Below the pieces are notes generated by a model. The model did no database searches and was not told the origin of the DNA. It was given only the letters and a program-made list of their open reading frames with translations. Position numbers and translations under genes: made by a program. A stretch of 62,135 bases of DNA from Pseudomonadota bacterium (GTDB lineage Bacteria > Myxococcota_A > Bradymonadia > Bradymonadales > GCA-2716585): the NCBI GenBank assembly GCA_005804885.1, contig SYOX01000382.1:1-62135 (forward strand), in the 5' to 3' direction. This document shows, piece after piece, positions 17,304 through 27,148 of this stretch; within the stretch, counting starts at the first letter, position 1; each line of letters opens with the position of its first letter.

Positions 17304-20300
17304 ATGTCCCGACAATCCGCCATTCGATTCGAACACCGCTCCTCGTTTGTGGACTTCGTGCGCCAGCAGAGCGCGGACAAGGGCAGCCAGCCCTTCTCGC
17401 TCTACGCCTGCGAGGGCGGCGATCCCGAGGGGCCGGCCCACGTCTACTACCTGACGCGCGCCGGCAGCGAGAGCTGGCTCGGGCCGGTGGTCAAGCGAGG
17501 CTGGGTTCAGGTCAAGGTGGCGGTCGACCGCGAGGGCGGGCAGGTCCAGCAGCTCGACGGCGTGGGGCAGGGGATCTACGCGCTCAAGGCGTGGCGGGAT
17601 GAGGCGCGGCTGCCCTACTTGATCGGGCCGACGGAGGCGCAAGGCGACAAGGCCCCTGGCGTTGTGGTGCTGTGGTGCAAGGGCGAGGAGGCCTTCCAGC
17701 GCTTGATCGGGATGAGCCTGAACCTGGGCTGTGATCGCCTCCAGTACGCGGTGATGATGCGCGATGACGGGGGATCGGAGTGGCTGCTTCGGGCCGAGCG
17801 GGTCAGCTATTACGTCATCGACACGGCGCTCAACGATCTTGGCACGCTGGTCTACACGCCGGCGGGGCTTGAGGGGGGGCTCTTCGTCCAGTGGGGCAGC
17901 GTCCACCCGCTTGAGGCGCTGATCGAGGGCGGCGAGGGCGGCTCGGCGGTGTTCATGGACGGCCTGGGGGTGGGGGCGAGGTCGCGCAGGGTGGCGCTGC
18001 CGGCCTGGAGGGACGTCTACCAGCTGACCCGCTTCGAACTCGGCGGGTTGGAGGGCGACGAGCAGTGGACGCCCTCGGAGTTGAGCGCCGGGCAGTTCGT
18101 GGTCAAGCTGCGCCTGATGCCCACGCACGCGGCCAGGGAGCCGCAGATCTGGCTGATGCCTGCGGCCGATCAGCCGCGCGTCGAGCGTCTCCTGCACGCG
18201 ATCCCCGAGCCCGATCTGGACAACCTCCAGTTCACCGCCCAGGAGACCCCGCAGGGCGAGCGCTTCCTGATCATCCGCGAGCGCCATACGGGGGTCGGGC
18301 GCGAGTACATCGACTTTGAGGGGATCCAGCTGGGGCCGTGGGCCGGCTACCCCAACCTGATGCTGCCGGTCGACAGGGATCTGGAGCCCCAGCTGCGCAA
18401 GGATCGGTATCGGGCGCTCTTTGACCTGACCTCGGGCTACCAGACCCTGCTGTTTGAGATGGGCGGGGTCATGCGCCTGGTCCATGTGCAGGAGCGCAGC
18501 TACAGGCCGCTGCGCGAGTTCGTCGATTACATCATCGGGGTCGAGGGGCAGGCGCTGGAGCAGATCCTGGGTCAGACCGTCTTCGAATTCCAGAACTACC
18601 GCTACGCCCAGGCGGCCTGGGCGCCGCGCGCGCCGAAGAAGGCCGAGCGGGAGGAGGCGGAGCTGGAGGAGCCGGAGTGGGAGGCCGGCGTCGACGAGGC
18701 CCCGGCCGTCGAGCCTGTCAAGAAGGGCAAGGCGAAGGCCGCCCCGGCGATGGCGCGGCCCGCGAAGGTCGAGAAGCGCACGCCGAGCGAGCTGGAGAGC
18801 GCCGAGATCGAGTGCGAGACGGCGCTGATCCTCAAGGGGCAGAGCGCCGAGCGCTGGGTGGCTCTGGCCCAGGTCAAGGAGGAGCTCGACAAGCACCGCG
18901 AGGCGGCGATGTGCTGGGCCGAGGCGCTGTGGTTGACGCGCGATCCCCAGGCCGCCAACGACCTGGAAGGGCGAGTGATCAGGGCGCTGGAGCGTTCGGA
19001 GGGCTTCGGGCTTGAGGGGACCGCGCCGAAGGACAGAGCCCGTCGGCTGCGCGAGCAGATCGCGCAGCAGGACTCGGACCCCGGGTGGGTGTGGCTCTGG
19101 GTCACGCACGGGGCCAGGCACCTGCGCGACAACCCTGGCGACGAGAAGACCCACTCCTGGCTGGCCGAGGGCCACCGGCTGCTGACGGCGCGCCGAGAGG
19201 CGCTGCGCAAGAAGGATCGCTGGGCGCTGTGGAACCACCTCGTGGCCGTCAACCGGGACGCGGTCGAGCAGACCCGGATCCGCGAGGAGATCGTCGAGGA
19301 GCTCAACCAGCGCGGCCTGCGGCCGATGGACGTGCCCCAGTTCATCCAGAACCGGATCTACCAGTCGCGGCTGATCGACGACGGCGGCCTCTCCGGCGGC
19401 GCCGAGGCCCGGGCCGCCATGCGCATCCTGGAGCGCGTCCAGGCCGAGGTGCACAACGCCCGCGATGAGAGCGTCCGGCTGATCAGCGACGCGATCCTGG
19501 CGTACGGCTTCGAGCGCCTGGGCGATCGGGCCAGGGCCGCCCAGCACTACCAGGAGGCCGAGCGCACCTTCCAGGGCTCGTCGGGGCTGACCGGCATCGA
19601 GCGGGCCTGGATCGCCCTCTACCTCGGCGCCTCGCAGGAGGCCGCCTTCGAAGGCAGCGGGCAGGACTGGCTCGAACGCTTCGAGCGCCTCTTTCGCCAG
19701 CACCGAGGCGGCGACCTCTACTCCAGCGAGCTGGAGACGATCCAGAAGCACCTGCTCGAGCGGGCCACCTCGGACTCGCCGACGAAGTTCCTCGACGCCG
19801 AGAACTTCCGCTCGCTCTACCCCTCGTCGCAGAAGTACGCCAAGGGGCAGGCGCTCCGGCACGAGATCGAGGGCATGATCCAGCGCGGCGAGTTCGAGTT
19901 CGCCCTCAAGCGCCTCCAGTCCACCGCCGAGCAGGCCTCCACCCGCAAGCTCAACCTCGACACGCGGGAGCTGGCCTGGCTGCTCCAGCACGTCGTGGTC
20001 AAGACCATGCGGAGAATTGGGCGAGCCGCCGAGGGCACCAGCATCCTGCACCGCTTCGAGGAGGGCCGCGTCGATCCCCAGGAGGACACGATGGGCGGCT
20101 TCTACCCGACGCTCTACATGATCACGCTCGGGGAGGGCTTCCTGGATCTGGGCGAGGACAGGCGGGGGATGGATCTGGTCTGCGGGGCGGTGCGATCGGC
20201 GTGGACCAGCAGCCAGCGCCTCCAGTGGCTCGACCACCTCGACATGCTCTCCGCGGCGCTCAACGGCATCGAGATCGCGCCCCTGGAGCACCGGATCGAC

Positions 20301-20519
20301 GCCGTCTCCGAGGTCCTCGAGGCCCTCTTCCTGGACCGGCCGCACCCGACCGACTCCGATCGGCCGCAGTACCGCCCGATCAAGCTCAGGCTGCTGGACC
20401 ATTGCGTGGAGGTGGGCCTGAGCAAGGAGAAGCTCAGCCTCAAGCGCTACAAGAACTACCTCGAAGAGGACGAGTTCCACGTCCGACAGCGCATCATCAC
20501 CGAGAAGCTCAATTCCTGA
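17304..20519 (+). CDS. large accessory protein of the ternary system (1071 aa)
   Basis: A 1071-residue protein without catalytic motifs. Residues about 1-470 are beta-rich and probably form several small domains (ending near FVDYIIGVEGQALEQILGQT). A Glu/Lys/Ala-rich linker lies at about 480-525. The C-terminal half is a long helical solenoid with TPR-like pairs, for example SAERWVALAQVKEELDKHRE and DAILAYGFERLGDRARAAQHYQEAE. It starts at ATG 17304; the earlier ATG at 17244 lies at the predicted transcription start and has a non-protein-like prefix. It is followed after 40 bp by the MoxR gene. It resembles the large X proteins of FtsH-vWA-MoxR loci (recalled, not checked) and may be the recognition or effector scaffold (inference). 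Confidence 0.82.
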   Translation: MSRQSAIRFEHRSSFVDFVRQQSADKGSQPFSLYACEGGDPEGPAHVYYLTRAGSESWLGPVVKRGWVQVKVAVDREGGQVQQLDGVGQGIYALKAWRDEARLPYLIGPTEAQGDKAPGVVVLWCKGEEAFQRLIGMSLNLGCDRLQYAVMMRDDGGSEWLLRAERVSYYVIDTALNDLGTLVYTPAGLEGGLFVQWGSVHPLEALIEGGEGGSAVFMDGLGVGARSRRVALPAWRDVYQLTRFELGGLEGDEQWTPSELSAGQFVVKLRLMPTHAAREPQIWLMPAADQPRVERLLHAIPEPDLDNLQFTAQETPQGERFLIIRERHTGVGREYIDFEGIQLGPWAGYPNLMLPVDRDLEPQLRKDRYRALFDLTSGYQTLLFEMGGVMRLVHVQERSYRPLREFVDYIIGVEGQALEQILGQTVFEFQNYRYAQAAWAPRAPKKAEREEAELEEPEWEAGVDEAPAVEPVKKGKAKAAPAMARPAKVEKRTPSELESAEIECETALILKGQSAERWVALAQVKEELDKHREAAMCWAEALWLTRDPQAANDLEGRVIRALERSEGFGLEGTAPKDRARRLREQIAQQDSDPGWVWLWVTHGARHLRDNPGDEKTHSWLAEGHRLLTARREALRKKDRWALWNHLVAVNRDAVEQTRIREEIVEELNQRGLRPMDVPQFIQNRIYQSRLIDDGGLSGGAEARAAMRILERVQAEVHNARDESVRLISDAILAYGFERLGDRARAAQHYQEAERTFQGSSGLTGIERAWIALYLGASQEAAFEGSGQDWLERFERLFRQHRGGDLYSSELETIQKHLLERATSDSPTKFLDAENFRSLYPSSQKYAKGQALRHEIEGMIQRGEFEFALKRLQSTAEQASTRKLNLDTRELAWLLQHVVVKTMRRIGRAAEGTSILHRFEEGRVDPQEDTMGGFYPTLYMITLGEGFLDLGEDRRGMDLVCGAVRSAWTSSQRLQWLDHLDMLSAALNGIEIAPLEHRIDAVSEVLEALFLDRPHPTDSDRPQYRPIKLRLLDHCVEVGLSKEKLSLKRYKNYLEEDEFHVRQRIITEKLNS

Positions 20520-20559
20520 CGCCGCAAGGGCGACGCAGCACAGAACGACGGAGACCTTC

Positions 20560-21588
<1,029 letters not shown>

Positions 21589-21604
21589 GCGCCGGAGGCC
21601 CCGC

Positions 21605-23266
21605 GTGATCCTCATCCCCGACAACCACCTGGGCGATTACCTCGTGTCCTCGATGGGCTACTCGGGCACCGACCGCTGGCTGGCGCAGCCCGCCGAGGCC
21701 TCAGCCGCTGGCTCCAGGGCCACCCCCGGCCCTCGCGCCCTCGACGCGCTGACCATGCTGAGCAAGGGCGCCGCCGCCTACCTCGGCGCGGTCGGCTCGG
21801 GCCTGCCCACCCTCCCCTTCTTCCTCATGATGGACCTGCGGCTGCTGGCCGAGCTCGGCCACGAGTTCACCTACACCGACCGCGACATCCCCGGCTTTGA
21901 CCGCATGCTGCGGGCGCGCTACGAGAACGAGATCCTCAACCGGCTGCTGCGTGAGCATCGGGTCCAGCAAGCCCTCGAGCTGCTGGCCTTCCACCGCGCC
22001 CGCGGCGCCGACGACCCCTCCAGCGACACCCTCGCCTTTGACCTGCGGGCCGCCCGGCTGGCCCACATCCTCGCCGAGCGCCTCGCGCCCCACTGGCCCA
22101 CGCACTTCATGGTCAACGCCGCCCACATGCGCGGCCGCGTCGTCGAGATCCAGAGCCTCGACGCGATCACCCAGGCCCACGATCGGTGGCAGGAGGCCGC
22201 CGCCGCGCTGGCCCCCGAGGCGCCCGACTTCGCCGGCCAGATCGACGACTTCATCCACTCGGCCACCGGCTCCAAGCGCGCCGTCGTGCCCGTCTCCTGG
22301 GTCAAGATCGTCGAGACCCAGGACCTCTTCGAACTGGAGCACATCGAGGCCCTCGACCGCGAGTACCTGCGGCTGGGCGTCCGCAACATCATCGAGGTCA
22401 TGGAGTCGCTGCCCGAGCTTGACCCCCACGACGTCGAGCTGCGCGAGGAGGCCAACGAGGTCGAGTCCCGCTTCATGGACGACTCCTACTACCCCACCGG
22501 CGGCTTCTCCGAGCTGACCAACCGCGGCAGCTTCGAGAACCTCGTCCTGTCCGAGCTGATCTATATGGGCGAGGGCTCCGACGAGATCGCGCCGGAGCCG
22601 GGGCTGGCCCGACGGGGGATCGACCTCTTCGACCTGCGCTTCGTCGAGGGCGAGCTGCTCTTCTACACCCGCGACTCCGGCCAGCTCTTCCGCAAGCGCC
22701 GCACGCTGCGCCTGATCCTCGACATGCGCCGCACCCTGAACCTCAAGTACCCCGAGCACCCCTACCAGCTCGGCACCATGGTCGCCGGCCTCGTCCTGGC
22801 GCTGGTCCGCGACCTGATCCTGCTCTTCAACAACGACGCGCTGCTCTTCTGCGTCCACCTCCTTGCCAACCCCGAGGACCGCGACGCCCAGAAGCTCTCC
22901 GAGACCCTCGCCATCCTGCTCGAAGCCCCCATCCAGCACGGGGCCCTGGAGATCCGCATCGACGCTCGCCTCGATCCCCTGGATCTGGGCTCCCACACCC
23001 GCAAGACCTACGCGATCACCTTCACCTCGGACCCTCGCGCCGTCGACCAGATCGCCGACCGCATCGACGACCTCAAGCGCGCCAACCCTCCCCTCTTCCC
23101 CACCGTCGTCGACCTCTCCGGCGCCAGCGAGCCCGCTCACGAGAACGCCCTGCGCCTGGAGCTGACCTCGACCGCGCTTCAAACCCTCAAGCACGAGATC
23201 CTCCTGGACGTCATGCACAGCCGCAAGCGCCGCGCGCGACAGCCCGAAGAGGTCGACGCCGCGTGA
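21605..23266 (+). CDS. vWA-domain protein of the MoxR/FtsH ternary system (degenerate metal site)
   Basis: A 553-residue protein with a helical N-terminal half and a C-terminal von Willebrand A-like domain. The lead-in text YYPTGGFSELTNRGSFENLV and FVEGELLFYTRDSG is characteristic of vWA partners of MoxR. The first strand then reads LRLILDMRRTL (Asp373), where a normal MIDAS would be DxSxS, so metal binding is probably lost or altered. The start is a GTG at 21605 with GGAGG 7 nt upstream, 16 bp after the MoxR stop. It probably bridges MoxR, FtsH and a target (inference). Confidence 0.8.
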   Translation: MILIPDNHLGDYLVSSMGYSGTDRWLAQPAEASAAGSRATPGPRALDALTMLSKGAAAYLGAVGSGLPTLPFFLMMDLRLLAELGHEFTYTDRDIPGFDRMLRARYENEILNRLLREHRVQQALELLAFHRARGADDPSSDTLAFDLRAARLAHILAERLAPHWPTHFMVNAAHMRGRVVEIQSLDAITQAHDRWQEAAAALAPEAPDFAGQIDDFIHSATGSKRAVVPVSWVKIVETQDLFELEHIEALDREYLRLGVRNIIEVMESLPELDPHDVELREEANEVESRFMDDSYYPTGGFSELTNRGSFENLVLSELIYMGEGSDEIAPEPGLARRGIDLFDLRFVEGELLFYTRDSGQLFRKRRTLRLILDMRRTLNLKYPEHPYQLGTMVAGLVLALVRDLILLFNNDALLFCVHLLANPEDRDAQKLSETLAILLEAPIQHGALEIRIDARLDPLDLGSHTRKTYAITFTSDPRAVDQIADRIDDLKRANPPLFPTVVDLSGASEPAHENALRLELTSTALQTLKHEILLDVMHSRKRRARQPEEVDAA

Positions 23267-23299
23267 CCGGCGACCCCCGGCTGGCTGCGGCTGGCGCGC

Positions 23300-23330
23300 T
23301 TGAAATCCGTCGCACTTGTGATAGTTTAAT
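23300..23330 (+). promoter_or_regulatory. AT-rich promoter-like segment before the DUF1592 gene
   Basis: TTGAAA (23300-23305) and TTTAAT (23325-23330) with a long 19-bp spacer, in the only AT-rich part of the gap before the DUF1592 gene. The spacing is not optimal. Confidence 0.3.
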
Positions 23331-23371
23331 CCCGCCGGGAGCGGACCCGCGCAGGATCAGGAGCCCTACCC

Positions 23372-25447
23372 ATGAGACGCCCCCTCGGGATCAACGCCGC
23401 GACCTTCGCGCTCGTCGGGATCGCCGCCGCGGCGGCCTCGGCGATCGGGTGCGGATCCGATCAGCTCCCCCCGCCGCCCGAAGGCGAGCCCCCGCCCGTC
23501 GGCTTCGAAAGCGCCGATCCGGGCCGGGTGACGCTGCACCGCCTCAACAAGACCGAGTACAACAACACCGTCCGCGACCTGCTCGGCACCACGCTGCGCC
23601 CCGCCGACGACTTCCCCTCCGACGACCACGGCTACGGCTTTGACAACATCGCCGACGTCCTGGCCACCTCGCCCTTCCACGTCGAGCTCTACGACCGCGC
23701 CGCCGAGCTGCTCGTCACCGAAGCCCTTCGGGTGCCGACGACCGAGCCCGACGTCTTCGCCTTCGAAGCCGAGCAGGTCGAGTCCCCCGTCGGCGGCCGC
23801 TTCCGCGACGAGGGCTGGAACCTGTGGTCCAACGGCGCCCTGGAGGTCATCCTCCAGATCGCCCAGAGCGGCCAGTACCAGCTCTCCGCGATCGCCTTCG
23901 GCCAGCAGGCCGGCCCCGATCCCGCCCGCATGAACTTCCTCATCGACGGCCGCGAGGTCGCCCTCTTCGACGTCACCGCCACCATCGACGCCCCGCAGAC
24001 CTACACCGCCACCGTCGAGATCGAGGCCGGCACACACACCTTCGCCGTGGCCTTCATCAACGACTTCTACGAGCCCGAGGGCGCCGGCGACCGCAACCTC
24101 ATCGTCGACGCCTTCGAAGCCCGCGGCCCCGTCAACCAGACGGCCAACACCAACCCCGCCCGCGAGCGCCTGCTGACCTGCGACCCCGTGGCCGTCGGCG
24201 AGCGCACCTGCGGCCACGAGATCATCGCCGCCTTCGCCCGCCGCGCCTGGCGACGCCCCGTCGACGCCGATGAGATCGATCGCCTCCTCGGCCTGCTCGA
24301 CCTCGCCCGCCAAGAGGGCGACGGCTTCGAAGTCGGCCTCGGCCTCGCGCTGCGCGCCATCCTCACCTCGCCGCACTTCATCTACAGGGTCGAGATCGAC
24401 CCCGACCCGACCTCCGACACCCCCCACGCCCTGTCGCCCCACGAGCTGGCCGCTCGCCTGTCCTACTTCATCTGGAGCAGCACCCCCGACGACGCCCTGC
24501 TCGACGCCGCCGACGCCGACGAGCTGCGCTCCGACGACCAGATCGCCGCCCAGGTCGAGCGCATGCTCGACGACCCGCGATCCTCGGCCCTGGTCGAGAA
24601 CTTCGCCGGCCAGTGGCTCTTCATCAACGCCCTGGACGACGTCCAACCCGACTACAACGTCTTCCCCTGGTACGACGACGCCCTCAAGGACGCTCTGAGC
24701 CAGGAGACTCGCCTCTTCTTCGAGGAGTTCCTGCGCGGCGACATGCCCATCAACGACATGTTCACCGCCTCCTTCTCCTACCTCAACGACCGCACAGCCG
24801 AACATTACGCCATGGACCCCGTCGGCGGCGACGCGCCCGTGCGCGTGGAGCTCGACGGCGAGCAGCGCGGCGGCCTCCTGACCCACGGCAGCCTCCTGAC
24901 CGTCACCTCCTACCCCACACGCACCTCCCCCGTCCTGCGCGGCAAGTGGATCCTCACCCAGCTCCTGTGCACCGAGCCCCCCGCCCCGCCCCCCGGCGTC
25001 GAGGGGCTCATCGAGGAGATGACCCCCACAGGCACCCTGCGCGAGCGCCTGGAGCAGCACCGCCAGGACCCCGACTGCGCCACCTGCCACGCCCTGATGG
25101 ACCCGCTGGGCTTCGGCCTGGACAACTTCGACGGCACGGGCCGCTGGAGGGACGAGGAGTTCGGCTTCGACATCGATTCCACGGGCGTCCTGGACGACGG
25201 CACCCGCTTCGAAGGCGTCCGCGAGCTCAGCCTCATCCTGCGCGACGACCCCCGCTTCCCCGAGTGCGCCGCCGAGAAGATGTTCACCTACGCCCTGGGG
25301 CGCGGGCCGAGCTTCCACGACCGCGATGACCTCAGAACCATCCTCAAGGGCTTCCTCGACGACGACATGCGGCTGCGCGATCTGGTCCGCCACGTCGCGC
25401 TCAGCCACGCCTTCCGCTTCCGACGCGGCGAGCCCGAGGAGGGCTGA
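23372..25447 (+). CDS. DUF1592/DUF1588-family secreted lipoprotein with CxxCH motif
   Basis: A 691-residue exported protein. The signal peptide ends in a lipobox-like ASAIGC (Cys27). Domains in order are DUF1587 (VTLHRLNKTEYNNTVRDLLG, about 50-115), a beta-sandwich carbohydrate-binding-like region (about 125-250), DUF1595 (about 265-325), DUF1592 (about 340-465), DUF1588 with DCATCHALMDPLGFGLDNFD (a CxxCH motif, about 565-590) and DUF1585 at the C-terminus. This architecture is common in Planctomycetes and Myxococcota; the function is unsettled, possibly extracellular oxidation or polymer degradation. AGGAG lies 8 nt before the ATG. The DUF1552 gene follows 3 bp later. Confidence 0.92.
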   Translation: MRRPLGINAATFALVGIAAAAASAIGCGSDQLPPPPEGEPPPVGFESADPGRVTLHRLNKTEYNNTVRDLLGTTLRPADDFPSDDHGYGFDNIADVLATSPFHVELYDRAAELLVTEALRVPTTEPDVFAFEAEQVESPVGGRFRDEGWNLWSNGALEVILQIAQSGQYQLSAIAFGQQAGPDPARMNFLIDGREVALFDVTATIDAPQTYTATVEIEAGTHTFAVAFINDFYEPEGAGDRNLIVDAFEARGPVNQTANTNPARERLLTCDPVAVGERTCGHEIIAAFARRAWRRPVDADEIDRLLGLLDLARQEGDGFEVGLGLALRAILTSPHFIYRVEIDPDPTSDTPHALSPHELAARLSYFIWSSTPDDALLDAADADELRSDDQIAAQVERMLDDPRSSALVENFAGQWLFINALDDVQPDYNVFPWYDDALKDALSQETRLFFEEFLRGDMPINDMFTASFSYLNDRTAEHYAMDPVGGDAPVRVELDGEQRGGLLTHGSLLTVTSYPTRTSPVLRGKWILTQLLCTEPPAPPPGVEGLIEEMTPTGTLRERLEQHRQDPDCATCHALMDPLGFGLDNFDGTGRWRDEEFGFDIDSTGVLDDGTRFEGVRELSLILRDDPRFPECAAEKMFTYALGRGPSFHDRDDLRTILKGFLDDDMRLRDLVRHVALSHAFRFRRGEPEEG

Positions 25448-25450
25448 CCC

Positions 25451-26782
25451 ATGACGAACCGACTCTCCCGCAGAGCCTTCCTCGGCGGCGCTGGCGCCAT
25501 GCTGGCCTTGCCCTTCCTCGAATCCCTGATCCCGCCCCGCGCGATGGCTCAGGCGATGGGTAAACCCCGGCGCTTCTTGACCTTCTACGTCCCCAACGGC
25601 ATCCACATGGCCGGCTGGACCCCCGCCGCCGAAGGCCGGGACTTCGAACTGAGCCCCATCCTGTCGCCCCTGTCGAACGTGCGCGACAAGATCATGGTCC
25701 TGACCGGCCTGAACAACATCCCCGCGCGCCCCGATGGCCCCGGCGACCACGCCTCCGGCACGGGCGGCTTCCTGACCGCACGCCACGTCGTCAAGACCGA
25801 AGGCGAGGACATCCGAAACGGGGTGTCGCTCGATCAGCTCGCCGCGGCGTCGATCGGGGGGCTGACCCGCTTCCCCTCGTTGCAGCTCGGCATCGACGGC
25901 GGCGGCAGCGTCGGCAACTGCGACTCGGGCTACAGCTGCGCCTACTCGCGCAACATCTCCTGGTCCGGCGAGACGACCCCGATCCCCAAGACCGTCAACC
26001 CGCAGGTCGTCTTCGATCGCCTCTTCGCGGGCTTCGACACCGGCGCCTCGGCCGCAGAGCTCGCCAGGCGGCGCCGCTACAACAAGAGCGTGCTGGACTA
26101 CGCCCTCGGCGACGCGCAACGCCTCCAGAACAAGCTCGGGCAGACCGACCGACGCAAGCTCGACGAGTACATGACCGGGGTGCGCGAGCTGGAGACGCGC
26201 GTCTCCTCCGCCCAGGACGGCCCCGTCTGCGACGTCCCCAACCGCCCCCCCTCACGGCTGGAGTTCCCCGAGCACGTCCGGCTGATGTCCGATCTGATGG
26301 TGCTGGCCTTCCAGTGCGACATGACGCGGATCATCACCTTCATGCTCGGCAATGCCGCCTCCAGCCGCGCCTACACCTTCCTGGGCATCAGCAGCGCCCA
26401 CCACGAGATCTCCCACCACCAGAACCAGCAGGAGAACTTCGACGCCCTCCAGACCATCGACACCTGGGAGGTGGCCCAGCTGGCCTACATCCTCGAGAAG
26501 ATGGACGCCATCGACGAGGGCAACGGGACCACGATGCTCGACAACAGCTGCGTCTTCTTCTCCAGCGAGATCGAGGACGGCAACAGCCACAGCCACAACA
26601 ACCTGCCCGTCCTCCTGGCCGGCGGCAATGGCGACTACTTCGACCTCGGCCAGCACATCAGCTACTCCAACCGCGAGCCGATCGCCGACCTCTTCCTCTC
26701 CATCCTCGACTCCCTCGACATCCAGACCCCCACCTTCGGCGACAACAGCACCGGCCTGCTGGCCAAGGTCCGCCGCGCCTGA
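25451..26782 (+). CDS. DUF1552 Tat-exported protein
   Basis: A 443-residue partner of DUF1592 proteins. The N-terminus carries a twin-arginine signal, LSRRAFLGGAGAMLALPFL, with cleavage probably after RAMAQA. The body has the DUF1552 signature text RFLTFYVPNGIHMAGWTP, DHASGTGGFLTARHV and SHSHNNLPVLLAGG, and resembles alkaline-phosphatase-like sulfatase-fold proteins. It starts 3 bp after the DUF1592 stop with GAGGAGG 8 nt upstream, a clear two-gene operon. Export by the Tat route suggests it folds, perhaps with a cofactor, before crossing the membrane. Confidence 0.93.
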   Translation: MTNRLSRRAFLGGAGAMLALPFLESLIPPRAMAQAMGKPRRFLTFYVPNGIHMAGWTPAAEGRDFELSPILSPLSNVRDKIMVLTGLNNIPARPDGPGDHASGTGGFLTARHVVKTEGEDIRNGVSLDQLAAASIGGLTRFPSLQLGIDGGGSVGNCDSGYSCAYSRNISWSGETTPIPKTVNPQVVFDRLFAGFDTGASAAELARRRRYNKSVLDYALGDAQRLQNKLGQTDRRKLDEYMTGVRELETRVSSAQDGPVCDVPNRPPSRLEFPEHVRLMSDLMVLAFQCDMTRIITFMLGNAASSRAYTFLGISSAHHEISHHQNQQENFDALQTIDTWEVAQLAYILEKMDAIDEGNGTTMLDNSCVFFSSEIEDGNSHSHNNLPVLLAGGNGDYFDLGQHISYSNREPIADLFLSILDSLDIQTPTFGDNSTGLLAKVRRA

Positions 26783-26795
26783 TCCCGCCCGCCTC

Positions 26796-26816
26796 GATGG
26801 CAGCCCCCCTGCCATC
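26796..26816 (+). terminator. stem-loop after the DUF1552 gene
   Basis: Perfect inverted repeat GATGGCAG-ccccc-CTGCCATC, 14 bp after the stop codon of the DUF1552 gene. There is no T tract, but position and symmetry fit a terminator. Confidence 0.5.
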
Positions 26817-26969
26817 ATCCTCGCCCCACAAAGCCAACCGGGCCTGGATCTGCCCAGGAGCGGGCACGTCCACGACGGCGAAGTCGACCCCCTTGCCAGA
26901 CCAAGGCTGAGCGTCATCAACCGGACAAGCGCGATAGCCCCGCAGAAGGCGCAGCCCCCCGCCTCGCCG

Positions 26970-27134
26970 CCCTCGCCACCCGCCCCAGACCACCCGTGAT
27001 CCCGCCAATGGCTCCTGCGGCCCACCCTCCCGAATGGCCGCAGCCACCCAACGAGCCCACCCCCGCTCCACCCAGATCGTAATTCAAGCGTCCCCCCTCC
27101 TCGTGGAACGAGGAGGGGGACAGGGGGTGGAGTG
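26970..27134 (-). repeat. dispersed repeat, copy A (with hairpin module)
   Basis: The reverse complement of this segment matches 50237-50415 over about 165 bp at roughly 90 percent by eye. It includes an uninterrupted identical stretch of more than 80 bp around GACGCTTGAATTACGATCTG. It ends in a 57-bp module (27078-27134) with a 12-bp stem and 3-nt loop hairpin at 27093-27119, followed by ACAGGGGGTGGAGTG. It lies between convergent genes. No coding capacity is evident; it is probably a non-autonomous mobile or REP-like element. Confidence 0.75.
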
Positions 27135-27148
27135 ATCAGGGGGCGCGC

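Larger units (their letters stand above)
26783..27148. other. convergent intergenic region
   Basis: Gap of 366 bp between the DUF1552 gene and the FG-GAP lipoprotein gene. It holds the stem-loop at 26796 and repeat copy A (26970-27134). The remaining 150 bp shows nothing recognisable. Confidence 0.6.
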
